A stretch of 64,000 nucleotides of DNA from Actinoallomurus spadix (GCF_024055725.1 NZ_JAMXMX010000010.1:62001-126000); one strand, 5' to 3'; shown: positions 1 to 8,804, counted from the first letter of the stretch. Translations and numbers: made by a program. The notes: a model not told the origin generated them from the letters alone.

Positions 1-55
1 CCGTGCCGTACGGTGCATGGGGAGACCGAACCATAGATAGGAGGCGGAACCGGCG

Positions 56-652
56 ATGCCGAACGCTGAGTGCGCGCGGTGCGGCCACACCAACCCGGAC
101 GGTGCCCGCTTCTGCTCGAGTTGTGGCACCCCGCTCACCGGGGAGGCCCCGCCGTTCGCGAGCGAACCGGGCGCCTCAACGTCCACCATGTCGCTGAGCG
201 CGATCCAGGCGGCCGTCGAGGCGGAACAGGACGAGGGGCCGCCGATCGATCACGGAGGGGCTGAGGCGCTTCCGCCCGGCACGGCGCTCCTCCTCGTCAA
301 GGGAGGACCCAACGCCGGCAGCAGGTTCCTCCTCGACCGCGACACCACGACCGCGGGCCGCCATCCGCAGAGCGACATCTTCCTCGACGACGTCACCGTG
401 TCCCGCAAGCACGTCGAGTTCTTCCGGCGCGACGGCCGGTTCTCGATCCGTGACGCGGGCAGCCTCAACGGCACCTACGTCAACCGTGAGCGGGTCGACG
501 AGACGGTGCTGTCCAGTGGCGACGAGGTCCAGATCGGCAAATTCCGCCTGGTCTACGTCAGCAACGCTCCCCTGACCGGGGTTCCGGCCGGCGCGGCCGC
601 GTCGGAGCCTCCTGCCAAGCGGAGCCGGTGGAGTCTCTGGCGGCGCCGCTGA
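56..652 (+). CDS. Zinc-ribbon and FHA domain protein
   Basis: A 198-residue cytosolic protein. The N-terminus has a CxxC...CxxC zinc ribbon (Cys6, Cys9, Cys20, Cys23, in CARCGH and CSSCG). A low-complexity acidic linker follows, then an FHA domain over roughly residues 80-165 with the usual GR-HP-D--L-D--VSR-H and NGTYVN signatures. FHA domains bind phosphothreonine peptides, so a role in Ser/Thr kinase signalling is expected; the layout resembles the GarA/OdhI type, but I do not see the N-terminal TT phospho-site of those proteins clearly enough to use the name. The basic C-terminus (KRSRWSLWRRR) is typical of such actinobacterial proteins. AGGAGG lies 11 bases before the ATG. The left neighbour is outside the window. 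Confidence 0.93.
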   Translation: MPNAECARCGHTNPDGARFCSSCGTPLTGEAPPFASEPGASTSTMSLSAIQAAVEAEQDEGPPIDHGGAEALPPGTALLLVKGGPNAGSRFLLDRDTTTAGRHPQSDIFLDDVTVSRKHVEFFRRDGRFSIRDAGSLNGTYVNRERVDETVLSSGDEVQIGKFRLVYVSNAPLTGVPAGAAASEPPAKRSRWSLWRRR

Positions 653-758
653 CCTGTTCAGAGATCGTCGTCAGCGCGGACGCGGCGTTCCGGCCGGCCG
701 GATCGAGGACGGGATCCGGATCCTCAGCGGGGACGCCGGCCGTACGGAGGTGAGAATC

Positions 759-1172
759 TCATGAGAAGTGGAAGACGTTGCCACCTGTTACGAGCATCGC
801 GACACAGGGGTTGCTGAACCTGTTCGCGTAGGCGACAGGTAGTCCGCGCCAGTACCCGACCGCCGACGCGTCGGCCGGGTCGTAGTCGCCGCCGCAGCCG
901 CCGCCCCGGAACGGCGGGATACGCGAGATGTCGCCGTTCGCCGCGATCAGGTCCGCGCAGGCCGCGGCGGCGGCGGGATGTGTCCCGCCGGTCGGCTCGC
1001 ACGTGAGCGTCACGGTCCTGGTGCCGATCCGCTGGGACGAGAGGCTCAAGGTGAGCGAGTCCCACGCGACCGAAGCGGCCGGCGCGGGTGGCGCGACCGC
1101 CACCGAGGCCGTGACCGAGCCCGCCGCCAGCGCCATCGCCGTCATCAGCCGAACAGACCGCACCTTCATCAC
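759..1172 (-). CDS. Subtilisin inhibitor-like (SSI family) secreted protein
   Basis: A 137-residue precursor with a signal peptide (MKVRSVRLMTAMALAAG..., cleavage probably after an AxA near residue 33). The mature part matches the Streptomyces subtilisin inhibitor family: LTCEPTGGTHP, AACADL, a central C-G-G-DYDP loop where the reactive site lies, and YWRGLPVAYANRFSNPC. The four cysteines expected for two disulfides are present. SSI proteins are extracellular dimeric inhibitors of subtilases. The sequence around the reactive loop (RGGGCGGDYDP) is glycine-rich and lacks the usual CP(M/K)VYDP form, so target specificity or activity may differ. GTGGAGG precedes a double ATG; the second ATG is an equally good start. 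Possible targets in the window are the subtilase at 43.8 kb and other secreted proteases. Confidence 0.88.
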   Translation of the reverse strand: MMKVRSVRLMTAMALAAGSVTASVAVAPPAPAASVAWDSLTLSLSSQRIGTRTVTLTCEPTGGTHPAAAAACADLIAANGDISRIPPFRGGGCGGDYDPADASAVGYWRGLPVAYANRFSNPCVAMLVTGGNVFHFS

Positions 1173-1476
1173 CCTCCACCGCGATCGCCCTGATCGAGCA
1201 TCGGCGTGACCCGGAGCCCTCGGGCGAACACCGGCGACGCCGATCCCCTTGAGTGCTCATTCACGCTACTTTCCCTCGTCGGAACCCATCGCGGTTTTCA
1301 TGGGCCGAAGGCGGCCAGGCGGGCTGACCTCGGAGAACGCCCCCATGGCCGTGAAAACACGGGTCCGGCGTGATGGTGTCGCAGGCTCCGTCCGGTCGAG
1401 CTGCGGCCGGAACGAGATCTCGCCGCTATCCGGACCGGCCACGCTGAAGAACGCGGGGTCGGCCACGGAGGGCGCC
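1173..1476. other. Intergenic region between divergent genes
   Basis: About 300 bases separate the inhibitor gene (minus strand) from the lipoprotein gene (plus strand). Both promoters should lie here. I see no convincing -35/-10 pair, no large inverted repeat and no RNA gene. An open frame runs through from 1249 in phase with the downstream gene, but it lacks a ribosome site and the signal peptide begins only at 1477. Confidence 0.4.
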
Positions 1477-2292
1477 ATGGGATGGAGACGATGGGCCGCG
1501 CCGGCAGCGGTCGTGTTCCTCTTCCTCGTCGCCGTCGGCTGCGGAGCCGGCGGGCCGCGTCCGGCACCCGGGGCCCATGTCACCGTCGTCCTGCGGGCGG
1601 ACGGCGGCGGGCGGGTCGATCTGTGGGCGAGCGGCGGCATGCGCGCGGACCGCGACCTGCGGGACCTGGGCCGGCGGGTGGCCGCCGCGCTGTTCCGGGG
1701 AAAGGCCCTCGGGCCGACGACCGTACGGCCGGGCACCGCCGTCACGTTCGCCCGTACGGAGGTTCCGCGGGCGTACCGGCCGGGGCCGCGTCCAGGCTTC
1801 GACGTGGCCGGCGAGGGCGCCGGCGCCGTGCTGAAGGCCGCCGGGTACTCCGGTTACACACTGCGGATCCGGCCGCCTCTGGTCCGTACGTCGCTCGGCG
1901 CCCGGACCCATCCGCCCGGCTTCGAGTACACCTGGCGCGTCTCGCCGGGCGACCCGCCGCCGGCCGGCCGGATCGTCCTGCGCCCCCGGCTGCTGCACTG
2001 GGCCGTGGAGATGGCGTTGCTGGCCGTCGCCGCCGCCGGGGTGCTGACGGCGTTCGCCGCCCGTGACGCGCGGGTCGGGTACGGCGGATGCGCGGCCGGT
2101 GCGGTGGCCGCGGTGACGGTGCTGCTGAGCGACCATGGATCCGGTGACGCACTGGGCACTCTGGGGTACCTCGACGGAGCCCCGCTCACGCACGTGACGA
2201 GGCTGCCCCTCGTCGCGTTGCCCATGGTGGCGCTCGCGGTGATCCGGCTCCTGCGGCTCATCGCCGGGCACGCGCCGACGCGCCCCGAGTGA
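1477..2292 (+). CDS. Putative lipoprotein/membrane protein, function unknown
   Basis: A 271-residue protein that I cannot assign to a family. The N-terminus is a signal sequence (MGWRRWAAPAAVVFLFLVAV) followed by GCGAGG, a weak lipobox (A-V-G-C). Residues about 30-165 form a soluble extracytoplasmic part rich in Arg/Pro/Gly. The C-terminal third has three hydrophobic stretches (around VEMALLAVAAAGVLTAF, AAGAVAAVTVLLS and LVALPMVALAVIRLL), so the protein is likely anchored at both ends. The start at 1477 is chosen because GGAG lies just upstream and the signal peptide starts there; an upstream extension to 1249 is in phase but lacks these features. Confidence 0.7.
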   Translation: MGWRRWAAPAAVVFLFLVAVGCGAGGPRPAPGAHVTVVLRADGGGRVDLWASGGMRADRDLRDLGRRVAAALFRGKALGPTTVRPGTAVTFARTEVPRAYRPGPRPGFDVAGEGAGAVLKAAGYSGYTLRIRPPLVRTSLGARTHPPGFEYTWRVSPGDPPPAGRIVLRPRLLHWAVEMALLAVAAAGVLTAFAARDARVGYGGCAAGAVAAVTVLLSDHGSGDALGTLGYLDGAPLTHVTRLPLVALPMVALAVIRLLRLIAGHAPTRPE

Positions 2293-2358
2293 ACCGCTCG
2301 ACGCCTTCGTCTCGGGGCCACCGGCCGGTTGTCGTACGCGTCTGCTCGACTGTGCGGC

Positions 2359-3123
2359 ATGGAGTACTCCCGATTCCTCGACTGCCTCGCGTCGGACTTC
2401 GACCGCCTGCGGGCCGTCGTGGCGGCCGACCCGAGCGCGGCGGTCCCGACCTGCCCCGGCTGGGCCAATGCCGACCTCGCCCGCCACGTCGGGCAGGTCT
2501 ATCTGCACAAGACCCTCGGCATGCGCGATGGCGGTGAGCCCGACGAGTGGCCGCCGAAGTCGCTCGCGGACGAGGAGCCGCTCGCGCTGCTGGACCGGAC
2601 GTACGCCGACCTGCGGGCGGAGTTCGCCGCGCGCCGCCCGGAGGAGCCGACCGGCACCTGGTACGGCCCGGACCAGACCGTCCGGTTCTGGATCCGGCGG
2701 ATGGCGCAGGAGACGGTCATCCACCGCGTCGACGCCGAGCTCGCGGCCGGGCTGCCGGTCGCGCCCGTTCCGGCGGACCTCGCCGTCGACGGCGTCGACG
2801 AGCTCCTCACGGTCTTCGTGGCGTACTCCGTCGCCGGGTGGAGCGACGACTTCACCGGCATCCTGGCGGCCTCGCCCGGCTGGACGTACACCGTGCGGAC
2901 CGACGGCGCGGCCTGGCGCGTGCGGACGGGGCCGGGGCTGTTCACCGTCGAGGACGGTACGGACGAGGAGGCGGGCGACGTGACGATCACCGGCCCGCCG
3001 GCGGCCCTGCTGCGCCGGCTCTGGAACCGCGAGTCCCCCGGCGAGGCGAGCGGCGTGACGGTCGAGGGCCCTCCGGAGGCGGTCGAGGAGTTGCGGCGCT
3101 GCATCGTCACGGCGACGCAGTGA
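2359..3123 (+). CDS. Maleylpyruvate isomerase-family (MDMPI/DinB-like) protein
   Basis: A 254-residue cytosolic protein of the actinobacterial TIGR03083/MDMPI family. The N-terminal part (residues 1-140) is a DinB-like four-helix bundle with the family opening (FLDCLASDFDRLRAVV...PTCPGWANADLARHVGQVY) and the conserved QETVIHRVDAE helix, whose His with the upstream His would hold a divalent metal. The C-terminal domain (about 150-254) is the MDMPI C-terminal sterol-carrier-like fold (VTITGPPAALLRRLWNR). Family members use mycothiol or are of unknown substrate; a specific reaction cannot be named here. The ATG at 2359 is preferred to a TTG ten codons upstream because family members start at this point. 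Confidence 0.85.
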   Translation: MEYSRFLDCLASDFDRLRAVVAADPSAAVPTCPGWANADLARHVGQVYLHKTLGMRDGGEPDEWPPKSLADEEPLALLDRTYADLRAEFAARRPEEPTGTWYGPDQTVRFWIRRMAQETVIHRVDAELAAGLPVAPVPADLAVDGVDELLTVFVAYSVAGWSDDFTGILAASPGWTYTVRTDGAAWRVRTGPGLFTVEDGTDEEAGDVTITGPPAALLRRLWNRESPGEASGVTVEGPPEAVEELRRCIVTATQ

Positions 3124-3177
3124 GCGGGCCCGCGTAGCGCCGCCGGGCCCGCCCCGGACGGACCCGGATCCGTCCGG
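3124..3177 (+). terminator. Two tandem GC-rich hairpins after the MDMPI gene
   Basis: GCGGGCCCG (3124-3132) pairs perfectly with CGGGCCCGC (3144-3152), and CCGGACGGA (3154-3162) with TCCGTCCGG (3169-3177). They begin directly at the preceding stop codon. There is no T-run, as is common for actinobacterial terminators. Confidence 0.55.
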
Positions 3178-3342
3178 GCGGATCACGCCGGCGGAGCTCG
3201 AGCGCGAAGCACGACATCGGCAGAACCGGCCGACCCACGGGGTTCGGGGCGAGCCGTGATGCTCCGGGGACCTGAAGGACCTTTTCTCCATGCACGTCGG
3301 TGAACTACGGTCTTGGCACCCCCGAGCCAGGAGTCCGCAACG

Positions 3343-6108
3343 ATGCGCAACTCGGTACGCACCGCCCTCGCCGCCGCGGCGGCCACGCTCGGCGTGGCAG
3401 CCTGGTCCACGGCCCGGCCGGCGAGCGCCGCACCCGACTCTTCCGGACCCCGGGGCGGTGCCCTGCACTCGCTCCGCGGGCCGGTGACGAACGAGAACTT
3501 CTACTTCGTGATGGCCGACCGCTTCAAGAACGGCGACACGGCCAACGACACCGGCGGCCTGGGGAACGACCCGCTGGTCTCCGGTTTCGACCCGACGAAC
3601 AAGGGCTTCTACAACGGCGGTGACCTCAAGGGCGTCACCGCGAAGCTCGACTACATCCAGGGGCTCGGGACCAACGCGATCTGGCTCACCCCCAGCTTCA
3701 AGAACAAGGCGGTCCAGCTCGAGGACGGCCCCTCCGCCGGCTACCACGGGTACTGGATCACCGACTTCACCCAGATCGACCCGCACCTCGGCACGAACGC
3801 CGACCTGGCGGCGCTGGTCAAGGCCGCGCACCAGCGGGGCATGAAGGTCTACTTCGACATCATCACCAACCACACCGCCGACGTCATCGGCTACAAGGAG
3901 GGCGCGCGCACGGCGTACGTCTCCAAGGACGCCAAGCCGTACCGCACCGCCGGCGGCAAGCCGTTCGACGACCGCGACTACGCGGGGACCTCGACCTTTC
4001 CCAAGCTCGACCCGGCCACGTCCTTCCCGTACACCCCGGTGCTCGACGACGGCGAGAAGCACCTCAAGGTGCCGGACTGGCTCAACGACGTCACGCTGTA
4101 CCACAACCGCGGCAACACGACCTTCACCGGCGAGGACTCCCAGTACGGCGACTTCTACGGGCTCGACGACCTGATGACCGAGAACCCGCGCGTCGTCCGC
4201 GGGTTCATGGACGTCTACGAGACGTGGATCAAGGATTTCGGCATCGACGGCTTCCGCATCGACACGATGAAGCACGTCAATGACGAGTTCTGGCAGACGT
4301 TCGGGCCGGGCATCGTGAAGTACGCGCGGGAGCACGGCAAGCCGGGCTTCTTCATGTTCGGCGAGGTGGCCCTCGACGGCAGCGACGACGCGGCGAAGAG
4401 CCTCACCTCGCACTACACGACGCACGACAAGATGCAGGCGGTGCTGGACTTCCCGTTCCAGGACGCCGCGCGCGGCTTCGCGTCGCGGGGCCAGGGCAAC
4501 GCCGCGCTGGCGCGGTTCTTCGCGAACGACGACTGGTACACCGACGCGGACTCCAACGTGTACGAGCTGCCGACATTCCTCGGCAACCACGACATGGGAC
4601 GCGTCGGCTACTTCCTGACGAGCGACAACCCGAACGCCGGCGACACCGAACTCGTGGCCAGGGACCGGCTCGCGCACGAGCTGATGTACTTCTCGCGCGG
4701 CAACCCGGTCGTCTACTACGGGGACGAGCAGGGCTTCACGGGCAAGGGCGGGGACCAGTTGGCCCGCCAGACGATGTTCGCGAGCAAGGTGCCGGAGTAC
4801 CTCAAGGACGACCTGCTCGGGACCTCCTCGACGCACGCGGTCGACCACTTCGACCGGAGCCACCCGCTCTACCGGACGATCAGCGAACTCGCGGCGGTCA
4901 CCAAGCGGCATCCCGCCCTGCGGAACGGCGCCGAGCAGGTGCGGTACGCCTCGGACGGGCCGGGCGTCTTCGCGTTCTCCCGCACCGACCGCACACAGCA
5001 GCGGGAGTACGTCGTCGCGCTGAACAACAGCACGTCGGCGCAGTCGGCCGCCGTCCCCACCTACGTCGCGAACGGCGGGTTCACGAAGGTGTACGGCACC
5101 GGCGCGGCGACGCTGCGCAGCAAGGCCGACCGGACCCTGCAGGTGACCGTGCCGCCCCTGTCCGCGGTCGTCTACCTCGCCGACGGCCGCGTCCCCACGT
5201 CCACGGCCGCGCCCGCCATCACCCTCGCCCCGCCCGCGCCGGCGGAGGCGTCCCACGGGCGCATGCACGTCGCCGCGAACGTCACCGGGTCCTCCTTCAA
5301 CGAGGTCACCTTCCAGGTCAAGGCCGGCAGCGGCCCGTGGCGGTCGATCGGCACCGACGACTCCGCCCCGTACCAGGTGTTCCACGACACGAGCGGCTAC
5401 CGGACCGGCACCCCGCTGCGGTACCGCGCGGTCGTGCTCGACAACGCCGGTCACACGCGGTGGAGCCGGGAGCGGCCGACGGCCGTGCCGGCGCCGGCGG
5501 TGACCGTGGCCGCCCCGAAGGACGGCGGAACCGTCACGAACATCGACCCGGTCACCGTCCAGGCGAACGTCGACCCCGAGCGGGCGGCGCAGTCGGTACG
5601 GTTCGAGCGCAGCGTCGGTGGCGGGCCCTGGGAGGACCTCAGCACGGACACCTCCTCCCCGGCGTACACCGTCACGGACGACGTGTCGAAGCTGCCGCTG
5701 GGCACGCGGGTCCGGTACCGCGCGACCCTCCTCGAGCGCGGCTCGCGGCCGGTGGCCGGCGCACCGATCACGGTGACGACCGCCGAGCCGAAACCGGCCC
5801 GCGACCACGTGACGCTCGTCGGGTCGCTGCAGTCGGAGGCCGGTTGCGGCGGTGACTGGGACCCGGCCTGCGCGGCCAGCCGGCTGGCGTTCGACACCAC
5901 CGACGGCCGGTGGCACGGCACCTTCACGCTGCCGGCCGGCGACTACGAGTGGAAGATTGCGATCAACGACTCGTGGACCGAGAACTACGGCGCCGGTGGG
6001 GCCGCGGGCGGTGAGAACCTCAAGCTCGGCGTCCCGGCGGACGGCACGAAGTACCGGTTCACCTGGAACCAGGTCACCCACGTCCCGTCGGTCGAGAAGA
6101 TCTCCTGA
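3343..6108 (+). CDS. Secreted GH13 alpha-amylase with C-terminal starch-binding type modules
   Basis: A 921-residue extracellular glycoside hydrolase. The signal peptide (RNSVRTALAAAAATLGVAAW..., ending near ASAA) is followed by the GH13 barrel (residues about 50-470). The catalytic set is visible: nucleophile Asp307 in GFRIDTMKH, acid/base Glu341 in FGEVAL, and transition-state stabiliser Asp417 in GNHDMGR; FDIITNHT is region I. A barrel C-domain ends near 610 (VPPLSAVVYLADG). Two Ig/fibronectin-like repeats follow (about 625-715 and 720-810), then an X25/pullulanase-type module (VGSLQSEAGCGGDWDPAC ... YRFTWNQVTHVP) at the end. Expected to hydrolyse starch or related alpha-glucans outside the cell. 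AGGAG sits 9 bases before the ATG. An in-frame upstream start at 3313 would lengthen the signal peptide without a ribosome site. Confidence 0.94.
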   Translation: MRNSVRTALAAAAATLGVAAWSTARPASAAPDSSGPRGGALHSLRGPVTNENFYFVMADRFKNGDTANDTGGLGNDPLVSGFDPTNKGFYNGGDLKGVTAKLDYIQGLGTNAIWLTPSFKNKAVQLEDGPSAGYHGYWITDFTQIDPHLGTNADLAALVKAAHQRGMKVYFDIITNHTADVIGYKEGARTAYVSKDAKPYRTAGGKPFDDRDYAGTSTFPKLDPATSFPYTPVLDDGEKHLKVPDWLNDVTLYHNRGNTTFTGEDSQYGDFYGLDDLMTENPRVVRGFMDVYETWIKDFGIDGFRIDTMKHVNDEFWQTFGPGIVKYAREHGKPGFFMFGEVALDGSDDAAKSLTSHYTTHDKMQAVLDFPFQDAARGFASRGQGNAALARFFANDDWYTDADSNVYELPTFLGNHDMGRVGYFLTSDNPNAGDTELVARDRLAHELMYFSRGNPVVYYGDEQGFTGKGGDQLARQTMFASKVPEYLKDDLLGTSSTHAVDHFDRSHPLYRTISELAAVTKRHPALRNGAEQVRYASDGPGVFAFSRTDRTQQREYVVALNNSTSAQSAAVPTYVANGGFTKVYGTGAATLRSKADRTLQVTVPPLSAVVYLADGRVPTSTAAPAITLAPPAPAEASHGRMHVAANVTGSSFNEVTFQVKAGSGPWRSIGTDDSAPYQVFHDTSGYRTGTPLRYRAVVLDNAGHTRWSRERPTAVPAPAVTVAAPKDGGTVTNIDPVTVQANVDPERAAQSVRFERSVGGGPWEDLSTDTSSPAYTVTDDVSKLPLGTRVRYRATLLERGSRPVAGAPITVTTAEPKPARDHVTLVGSLQSEAGCGGDWDPACAASRLAFDTTDGRWHGTFTLPAGDYEWKIAINDSWTENYGAGGAAGGENLKLGVPADGTKYRFTWNQVTHVPSVEKIS

Positions 6109-6112
6109 ACCG

Positions 6113-6147
6113 GGTGCCGGCCCCCACCAGAGGTGAGGGCCGGCACC
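6113..6147. terminator. Bidirectional terminator between amylase and response regulator
   Basis: GGTGCCGGCCC (6113-6123) pairs perfectly over 11 bases with GGGCCGGCACC (6137-6147), with a 13-base loop. It lies between the ends of two convergent genes. Confidence 0.75.
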
Positions 6148-6163
6148 TGCCGCGCCGGCGGTG

Positions 6164-6823
6164 TCAGGTCACCAGGCCCCGACGGTACGCGTAGACGACC
6201 GCCTGCACGCGGTCCCGCAGGTCGAGCTTGGTGAGGATGCGCGACACGTACGTCTTGACGGTCTCCTGGCTGATCACCAGGGTCGCGGCGATCTCGCTGT
6301 TGGACAGTCCGTTCGCGATGAGGCGCAGAACCTCCAGCTCCCGTGGGGTCAGCGGGACGTCGCCCGTCTTGTCCTCGGCGGGACGGATCCGCGCGGCGTA
6401 CCTGCCGACGAGCCGCCGCGTCACCTCGGGCGCCAGCAGCGCGGCACCGGTCGCGACGGTGCGGATGCCGCTCAGCAGTTGCGCCGGCGGCGCGTCCTTG
6501 AGCAGGAACCCGCTCGCCCCGGCGCGCAGCGCCTCGTACACGTACTCGTCCAGGTTGAACGTCGTCACCACGAGCACCTTGATCGGGTCTTCCACGCCGG
6601 GACCCGCGAGCAGGCGGGTCGCCTCGATGCCGTCGAGCACCGGCATCCGGACGTCCATCACCACCATGTCCGGGCGCAGCCGGTGGGCGAGGTCCACCGC
6701 GGCGCGCCCGTCCCCGCACTCACCCACCACCTCGAGGTCGGGCTGCGAATCGATGATCGTCGAGAATCCCGTCCGGATCAGCGCCTGGTCGTCGCAGACC
6801 AGGACCCGGACCGGGGCGCTCAC
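6164..6823 (-). CDS. LuxR-family two-component response regulator
   Basis: A 219-residue NarL/LuxR-type regulator. The receiver domain (1-120) has the acidic pair DD at 11-12, phospho-acceptor Asp57 in VVMDVRMP, the T/S in VVTTF and the Lys in FLLKDAPP. The C-terminal LuxR HTH (about 150-212) reads LTPRELEVLRLIANGLSNSEIAATLVISQETVKTYVSRI in overlapping parts. The GTG start overlaps the stop of the sensor kinase gene by four bases (GTGA), so the two are co-translated. With the kinase and the CPBP protease it forms a three-gene operon. Its targets are unknown; autoregulation and control of the CPBP gene are likely but not shown. Confidence 0.94.
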   Translation of the reverse strand: MSAPVRVLVCDDQALIRTGFSTIIDSQPDLEVVGECGDGRAAVDLAHRLRPDMVVMDVRMPVLDGIEATRLLAGPGVEDPIKVLVVTTFNLDEYVYEALRAGASGFLLKDAPPAQLLSGIRTVATGAALLAPEVTRRLVGRYAARIRPAEDKTGDVPLTPRELEVLRLIANGLSNSEIAATLVISQETVKTYVSRILTKLDLRDRVQAVVYAYRRGLVT

Positions 6824-7974
6824 GACCCGCTCCCCGCGGGGATGCGGGCCCGCACGACGAAGCCCCCGCCCTCCCGCGGGCCCGCGCTGAACTCGCCGCC
6901 CAGGGCGTCGACCCGTTCGCGGAGCCCGGCGATACCCCGGCCGCTCCCGCCGGGAGAGCCGATCCGCGAGCCGGAACCGTCGGTGCCGACCTCCACTGTG
7001 ATCTCCCTTTTGCCATAGCGCGCACAGACCATGGTGCGGCTGCCGTGCGCGTATTTGAGGGCGTTCGTCAGGGCCTCCTGCACGACCCGGTAGGCCACGA
7101 ACTCGGCGCTGCCCGTCTCCTCCGGCAGGTCGCCCTGCTGGGTGAACTCCACCGGCTGCCCGGCCTGGCGCGTCTGCTCCACGAGGACCTCGAGGTCCCT
7201 GGCCGACGGCATCTGGACGTCGGTGTCGTGGTCGGGGTTGAGCAGGTCGAGCAGGTGCCGCAGGTCGGTGATGGCCCGCCGACCGGTGTCGGTGACGGCG
7301 CTCAGGGTCGCGTCGAGACGATCGGGGACGGCGGTCAGGTAGCGCGCCGCCTCGGCCTGTACGACCATCGCCGTCACGTGGTGCGTCACCACGTCGTGGA
7401 GTTCGCGGGCGATGCGGGTCCGCTCGGCCGCGCGGGTGGCCTCGGCGACGCGGCTGCGGCGTTCCGCCTCGGCGGCCCGGGTGGAGCGCAGCCAGGCCCC
7501 GACTCCCCACGCGACGGCCAGTACCAGGTAGAACGTCACGTACTCGCCGGGTCCCTTGCGCCCGCCGAGCTGGTCGAGCGCCACCGAGAACGGCACGTAC
7601 GCCACGGTGAGCAGGACCACGGTGACGCGCCGGTTGCGTTCCAGGTGGACGCCCGCGCTGATCAGCGCGAAGCCCAGGGCGGTGCCCGCGGCCGTGTGGT
7701 AGGCGAGGATCTGGTCGAGGACGAAGCCGAGCGAAACGAGGGTGAGACAGACGGCCGGCCACCGTCGGCGTACGGCGAGCGGGAGGCACTCGAGGGCCAT
7801 CACGACGAAGGTCAGCGCGTCGGAGGGACGGGTCGGCAGGCCACCGATCTCGGTCCGCTGGTCCCGGAACGCCGGCGTCAACGCCACGATGATCAGCAGC
7901 AGTGCGAACGGGAGATCCCGGATCGTGACGTCAAACCGCCGCCACAGATCCGGGACCCGCCGGAAATCGATCAC
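6820..7974 (-). CDS. Two-component sensor histidine kinase (HisKA_3 type)
   Basis: A 384-residue membrane kinase. Residues about 20-165 hold several hydrophobic segments with short loops (LPFALLLIIVALTPAF, ALTFVVMALECLPLAV, CLTLVSLGFVLDQIL, GTALGFALISAGVHL, VTVVLLTVAYVPFSV, YLVLAVAWGVGAWL), so there is no large external sensor domain. The HisKA_3 dimerisation helix carries phospho-accepting His193 in RELHDVVTHHV. The ATPase domain has the N-box-like VVQEALTNALKYA and the glycine-rich GRGIAGLRERV. The GTG start overlaps the stop of the upstream CPBP gene (GTGA), and its own stop overlaps the regulator start. Signals sensed are probably membrane-related, as for other intramembrane-sensing kinases. 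Confidence 0.93.
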   Translation of the reverse strand: MIDFRRVPDLWRRFDVTIRDLPFALLLIIVALTPAFRDQRTEIGGLPTRPSDALTFVVMALECLPLAVRRRWPAVCLTLVSLGFVLDQILAYHTAAGTALGFALISAGVHLERNRRVTVVLLTVAYVPFSVALDQLGGRKGPGEYVTFYLVLAVAWGVGAWLRSTRAAEAERRSRVAEATRAAERTRIARELHDVVTHHVTAMVVQAEAARYLTAVPDRLDATLSAVTDTGRRAITDLRHLLDLLNPDHDTDVQMPSARDLEVLVEQTRQAGQPVEFTQQGDLPEETGSAEFVAYRVVQEALTNALKYAHGSRTMVCARYGKREITVEVGTDGSGSRIGSPGGSGRGIAGLRERVDALGGEFSAGPREGGGFVVRARIPAGSGS

Positions 7975-8804
7975 TGGGCGAGCGTAGCGGTCGCGGCGGC
8001 CCGGGCGGAGCGCCGGAGGGGGACCAGGTTGCCGCGCCGGTGGGCGAGCCACATGAACGCGACCGTCAGCAGCGCGCCGAACAGGATCGAGTACACGCTC
8101 GCCTCCGGGCCGAACTTCCCGCCGGTGAGGATGGACGGGCCCGACGTGACGCCGTGCAGCAGCCCCTCCGTGTTGCCGTTGCCGGAGACCTCGGTGCCGA
8201 AGATGCCGGCCTCGGCGAAGTTCCAGCCGAAGTGCACACCGATCGTCACCCACAGGTTGCGGGTGGCGGCGTAGGCGGCGGCGAGCATGCCGCCGGCCTC
8301 GATGGCGATGGCGATGGCACCCCACAGGCTCGCGTCCTTGTTGAACAGGTGCGACAGGCCGAACAGCAGGCCGGTCAGCGTCAGCGCCGACCAGGTGCCG
8401 ATCCATCCCTCGACGATACGGAACAGGACGCCGCGGAACAGCAGCTCCTCCGTCACGGCGGCGGCGGCCATGAAACCGAACAACCCCAGCGCGCCCAGCA
8501 CCGAGCCCCCGTGGTCGACCCGGTAGTCGCCCAGGAAGACGAGGTTGACGATGACCGCCGCGAACATCGCCACACCGATCAGCAGCCCCCGGCCGACGGC
8601 GGCGACGGCGCCCTGCCCGGCCAGTTCGGCCGGCGCGCGGCGCTCGGACCACCGCACCGCCCACCGATACACCAGCACCGTGACCACGGCCGTCGCAAGA
8701 CCGATGATGAGGGTGAGAACCTCATTCCCATCGACCGCGGCCGCGGCCTGACCGCCGACCATCGCGACCAGCGCGACGGGCACGAGCTGCTTCAACAGTC
8801 GCAT
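7971..8804 (-). CDS. CPBP family intramembrane glutamic endopeptidase
   Basis: A 277-residue polytopic membrane protein of the CPBP (Rce1/CAAX-like) family. Motif 1 is EELLFRG (about residue 120), motif 2 is FGLSHLFN, and motif 3 is HFGWNF, which supply the Glu and His residues of the catalytic site. Hydrophobic segments before and after complete about seven membrane spans. The first gene of an operon with a histidine kinase and a LuxR-type regulator; both junctions overlap by four bases. The linkage suggests that the protease acts on, or is controlled by, this signalling system. Bacterial members are involved in bacteriocin immunity or membrane proteolysis, but no substrate can be named here. 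Confidence 0.9.
   Translation of the reverse strand: MRLLKQLVPVALVAMVGGQAAAAVDGNEVLTLIIGLATAVVTVLVYRWAVRWSERRAPAELAGQGAVAAVGRGLLIGVAMFAAVIVNLVFLGDYRVDHGGSVLGALGLFGFMAAAAVTEELLFRGVLFRIVEGWIGTWSALTLTGLLFGLSHLFNKDASLWGAIAIAIEAGGMLAAAYAATRNLWVTIGVHFGWNFAEAGIFGTEVSGNGNTEGLLHGVTSGPSILTGGKFGPEASVYSILFGALLTVAFMWLAHRRGNLVPLRRSARAAATATLAQ

Noticed and set aside
1426-6081. A 1551-codon open frame on the minus strand
   Set aside because: It is antisense to the amylase and two further genes, is Arg/Gly/Val-rich without any domain, and arises from the lack of A/T-rich stop codons in GC-rich DNA.
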